This document shows positions 61,630 through 64,000 of a stretch of DNA of 64,000 bases, piece after piece; position 1 is the stretch's first letter; each line of letters begins with the position of its first letter. Both the position numbers and the translations under genes were made by a program. Below the pieces are notes generated by a model. That model was not told the DNA's origin and searched no databases. It saw only the letters and a list, made by a program, of their open reading frames with translations. The stretch comes from Erysipelotrichaceae bacterium (lineage in GTDB: Bacteria > Bacillota_I > Bacilli_A > RFN20 > CAG-449). Location: positions 1 to 64,000 of the forward strand of contig SVBA01000007.1 in the NCBI GenBank assembly GCA_015059095.1, written 5' to 3'.

Positions 61630-62478
61630 TTATAACCTCCTACTTTCTGTTTGAGATTCTTTTTTATAACCTTTATGAATATATTCATTATTTGCAAAAC
61701 CTTCTGGAGTAGTAACTGATACTGGCTTAGAAATGTAAGACTTAACATTCATTTTCTTTTCTATTAACTTTAATAAATTAGTAAATGATATAGTTAAAAT
61801 TAAATATAGAATACAAACTATAAAGTAAATTGGGAATTGTTTATACCAAATAACGTTAATCTTTTGTGCACTATAGAACAAATCCGATACCATAATTGCA
61901 CTCAATACAGAAGTATCTTTAATATTAACAACTAATTCATTACCAATCGCTGGAATAACGTTTTTAATTGCTTGAGGTAAAACTACGTTAAACATTGTTT
62001 GACCTTGACTCATACCTAAAGATCTACTTGCTTCAATTTGACCTTTATCAATCGCATTAATACCAGAACGGATAATTTCTGCCATATAAGCAGCAGTATT
62101 TAAAGAAACGACAATTATCCCTGCTACAGTTGTAGGCCAACCTCTACCTATAACATAAGATACACCATAGAAAATACAAATTGCTTGAACCATCATTGGA
62201 GTTCCTCTAAAAAACTCAATATAGCCATAAGCAAAGCCTTTACCAATTTTCTTTAACACTCTAACAAACTTAGAATCCGTTTTATCTTCTTCCATTTTTC
62301 TTAAATATGCTAATCCTAGTCCTAAAGCAAAACCAAAGATTGTACCTAAAATAGATAAAAGCAAAGTAATTCCAATACCACCTAAAAATTGGAGCCAATA
62401 ATATCTAAAGAAAAACCATACTTGAGGAAAGAAACCTTCAGGTAAAACATCAGGTATTTCCGCTAAAAACCAAATCAT
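61630..62478 (-). CDS. Polar amino-acid ABC transporter permease
   Basis: 282 residues with the HEAT/HisM-type motif [13 protein letters not shown] and coupling EAA loop [25 protein letters not shown]; about five membrane helices. Probably works as a homodimer, as no second permease gene is present. It overlaps the end of the substrate-binding gene by one base. The C-terminus carries ~35 extra polar residues. Confidence 0.9.
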   Translation of the reverse strand: MIWFLAEIPDVLPEGFFPQVWFFFRYYWLQFLGGIGITLLLSILGTIFGFALGLGLAYLRKMEEDKTDSKFVRVLKKIGKGFAYGYIEFFRGTPMMVQAICIFYGVSYVIGRGWPTTVAGIIVVSLNTAAYMAEIIRSGINAIDKGQIEASRSLGMSQGQTMFNVVLPQAIKNVIPAIGNELVVNIKDTSVLSAIMVSDLFYSAQKINVIWYKQFPIYFIVCILYLILTISFTNLLKLIEKKMNVKSYISKPVSVTTPEGFANNEYIHKGYKKESQTESRRL

Positions 62479-63320
62479 TATTCAGTTGCTCCAGGTGCAG
62501 AAGCAATAGCTTCTTGCATCCATTGTTGTCTTTGTTCTTCACTAATACCAGCTAAGAATTCATTAATTTTAGTTTGTAATGAACTATCATTTTTTCTAAC
62601 ACCTACAGAAATAGAAACAACGAAATCATCATTACCTTCTAATACTGTATCTAAATATCCAGTTGGATGAGATGCTAAGAATTGTTCAGCTTCTGGAGCT
62701 TCACAAATTACTGCATCACAAGCATTGCTTTCTAAAGCCATAAATGCTTCTGGATAAGTTTTAGTATGTGTACCTGCAACAATACCTGCATATGATTCAG
62801 AAGTAGAGTCACCTAAAGAATCAATTAAATCAGCTTGAACGGTACCTAATTGAGCGATAAATTTTAATCCAGCAAAATCATCAATTGAATCAAAAGATTT
62901 ATATTCTTCAACATCCTTAGTAATAATAACCATTTGTGAATGATAATATTCATTACTAAATGAAATAGAGTTTCTTCTTTTTGGAGTATCTGTCATACCT
63001 GCTACAATTGCATCAATTGTATTTGATTCTAAAGCAGGAATTAATCCATCCCAAGAAATAGCTTTAATTTCTAAAGTGACATCTAAGTATTCTGCTAATT
63101 CTTTAGCAACGATAACATCGTAGCCATAAGCATAACCTTGACCATCTGTAATTTTTACATTATCTTCACTTTGACTTGTTTCTGTCCAGTTATATGGAGG
63201 ATAAGCACATTCCATACCAATTGTTAAGACTCCATCTTCTAGTGAATCTTGTGCACCACCACATCCTGAACAAACTAATAATGCAGTTAATGCTAATGTT
63301 AATAAATTTCTTTTTTTCAT
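62478..63320 (-). CDS. Amino-acid substrate-binding lipoprotein
   Basis: 280 residues; signal MKKRNLLTLALTALLVCSGC with the lipid-modified Cys probably being the second one; then family 3 (SBP_bac_3) ECAYPPYNWTET, AISWDGLIPALESNTIDAIVAGMTDTPKRR, FIAQLGTVQADLID. It captures a polar or cationic amino acid outside the cell. The chosen ATG has GAGGAG 6 nt away; a longer frame upstream overlaps the riboswitch region and lacks a ribosome site. First gene of the operon. Confidence 0.9.
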   Translation of the reverse strand: MKKRNLLTLALTALLVCSGCGGAQDSLEDGVLTIGMECAYPPYNWTETSQSEDNVKITDGQGYAYGYDVIVAKELAEYLDVTLEIKAISWDGLIPALESNTIDAIVAGMTDTPKRRNSISFSNEYYHSQMVIITKDVEEYKSFDSIDDFAGLKFIAQLGTVQADLIDSLGDSTSESYAGIVAGTHTKTYPEAFMALESNACDAVICEAPEAEQFLASHPTGYLDTVLEGNDDFVVSISVGVRKNDSSLQTKINEFLAGISEEQRQQWMQEAIASAPGATE

Positions 63321-63358
63321 ATTTTTCTCCTCTTCCATCATATACTCACGGTAGGAAA

Positions 63359-63390
63359 TTAAAAAAGCAATGATCCGGAAACCATTGCTT
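63359..63390 (-). terminator. Riboswitch expression-platform terminator
   Basis: Minus-strand AAGCAATGGT/ATCATTGCTT hairpin (63365-63390), followed by TTTTTT (63359-63364), ~40 bp before the ATG. It should form when lysine is bound, stopping transcription of the transporter. Confidence 0.8.
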
Positions 63391-63404
63391 AATAACATAG
63401 TTCA

Positions 63405-63600
63405 CGCACAAAGCGCCATAATATATGTCATCACTCAATAGCTCTCCACTTTTTTCAAAGTGACAGTCAATGACATATTCTGTCATTGCCCAAGAATAGA
63501 TTTAGCAGTCTATCCTTTCGGCCTCTATTCCTTTTTTAAGTAATCATTATCTTTGCTAGATTCATACTTAATACTCTTAATAGAAGCGCCTCTACACGGT
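63405..63600 (-). promoter_or_regulatory. Lysine riboswitch (L-box) aptamer
   Basis: On the minus strand the L-box landmarks appear in order: GTAGAGGCGC, AAGAGTA, GGCCGAAAGGATAG, a hairpin with CTGCTAAATCTATTC, TTGGGCAATGACAG...GTCATTGACTGTCAC, and GGAGAGCTATTG at the 3' side. Boundaries are approximate. With the downstream terminator it makes a transcriptional OFF switch for the ABC transporter. Confidence 0.82.
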
Positions 63601-63623
63601 GAAAATATACGATTTATGTGATT

Positions 63624-63652
63624 ATTAAATCACTTATTAATTAATTTGTAAA
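63624..63652 (-). promoter_or_regulatory. Promoter of the lysine-riboswitch operon
   Basis: Minus strand TTTACA (63647-63652), 17-bp spacer, TTTAAT (63624-63629), ~25 bp upstream of the aptamer. Confidence 0.45.
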
Positions 63653-63712
63653 TAGAAAGAATACTATTTAATGCTTTTCTTAATTAAATAGCGCTTACAT
63701 TATTTAAAATAA

Positions 63713-64000
63713 TTAAACAATTGGAATTAAAGATTCATCTATATTTGTGTTAGAAAATGCATCACTACCAATACTTTCTAAAGTAGATGGAAAATTAATT
63801 TCTTTTAAGTTAGTACAGTTATAAAATGCTTGACTACCAATAGTAGTTAAACCTTCTGATAAAGTAATCTTAGTAATACTCGAACAATTTCTAAATGCTT
63901 TATCCGGAATAGAAGTAACATAAGGAAGATTAATCTCTCTTAAAGTTGAAGGGATATTATTCTCATTAAATAAATAATATATAGTAGTTTCATTTCTATA
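63713..64000 (-). CDS. BspA-type leucine-rich repeat protein, C-terminal part (cut by window edge)
   Basis: An open frame enters from the right edge and ends at 63713 with TAA. The 95 residues contain LRR_5 repeats: PYVTSIPDKAFRNCSSITKI, LSEGLTTIGSQAFYNCTNL, FPSTLESIGSDAFSNT, ending SLIPIV. BspA-type repeats are typical of surface or secreted adhesins. Start and length lie outside the window. Confidence 0.85.
   Translation of the reverse strand, partial: YRNETTIYYLFNENNIPSTLREINLPYVTSIPDKAFRNCSSITKITLSEGLTTIGSQAFYNCTNLKEINFPSTLESIGSDAFSNTNIDESLIPIV

Overview
The window is AT-rich (by eye about 30% GC) bacterial DNA using the standard bacterial code: TGA is a genuine stop (for example in the ATGA overlaps of pyrB/pyrC and of the relBE-type pair), which argues against Mycoplasma code 4. 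Strong AAGGAGG-type ribosome sites, DUF1292, DegV proteins, PyrK plus class 1B PyrD, PadR/DUF1700/DUF4097, an L-box (lysine riboswitch) and lipoproteins with Ser-rich linkers suggest an uncultured, probably gut-dwelling low-GC Bacillota (Bacilli, Erysipelotrichia or RF39-like). This placement is inference; no rRNA gene is present.

Layout. 1-11.4 kb is an accessory region: a small HTH gene, an AlbA_2/Schlafen-type ATPase-like protein, a RelBE-type toxin-antitoxin pair between two similar leader repeats, a zinc peptidase, a lipoprotein, a TnpB 3' relic that still has its presumed omega-RNA and right end, and a gene set (AAA15 ATPase, two metallophosphoesterases, an unknown 342-aa protein, divergent XRE regulator) that is the best candidate here for an undescribed system. 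11.5-36.7 kb mixes an extracellular starch amylase, Sel1-repeat, CPBP protease, amino-acid permease, tRNAs, ferredoxin, two DegV proteins, an ABC exporter, an acyltransferase/SDR pair, a TrkA-N/RyR membrane protein, an alkaline phosphatase/starch-binding lipoprotein operon, RtcB and a WYL/HAD pair. 36.8-46.2 kb is a complete de novo pyrimidine operon pyrB-pyrC-carA-carB-pyrK-pyrD-pyrF-pyrE. 46.2-47.6 kb is an ART-like (DUF3990) toxin module bounded by perfect 32-bp direct repeats. 48.3-51.4 kb is a metal-handling operon with two COG0523 GTPases, one carrying a 110-residue His/Cys tract, and a methyltransferase-like protein with an altered motif IV. 51.5-58.5 kb has TldD/TldE and a divergent alpha-galactosidase/alpha-glucosidase pair. 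58.5-60.7 kb is a PadR-DUF1700-DUF4097 operon. 60.9-63.7 kb is a polar amino-acid ABC transporter under a lysine riboswitch, and the right edge holds the end of a BspA-type leucine-rich protein.

How it fits together. The starch-binding lipoprotein, the lipoprotein amylase and the intracellular oligoglucosidase and alpha-galactosidase form a dispersed alpha-glucan/galactoside route. The pyr operon encodes all six steps to UMP, but CarA has lost the Cys, His and Glu of its glutaminase triad, so carbamoyl phosphate is probably made from free ammonia. Lysine supply is controlled by the L-box. The most interesting items are the CarA triad loss, the two-phosphoesterase/ATPase island, the repeat-bounded ART module, the His/Cys-rich COG0523 operon, the TnpB/omega-RNA relic and the RyR/TrkA-N protein.
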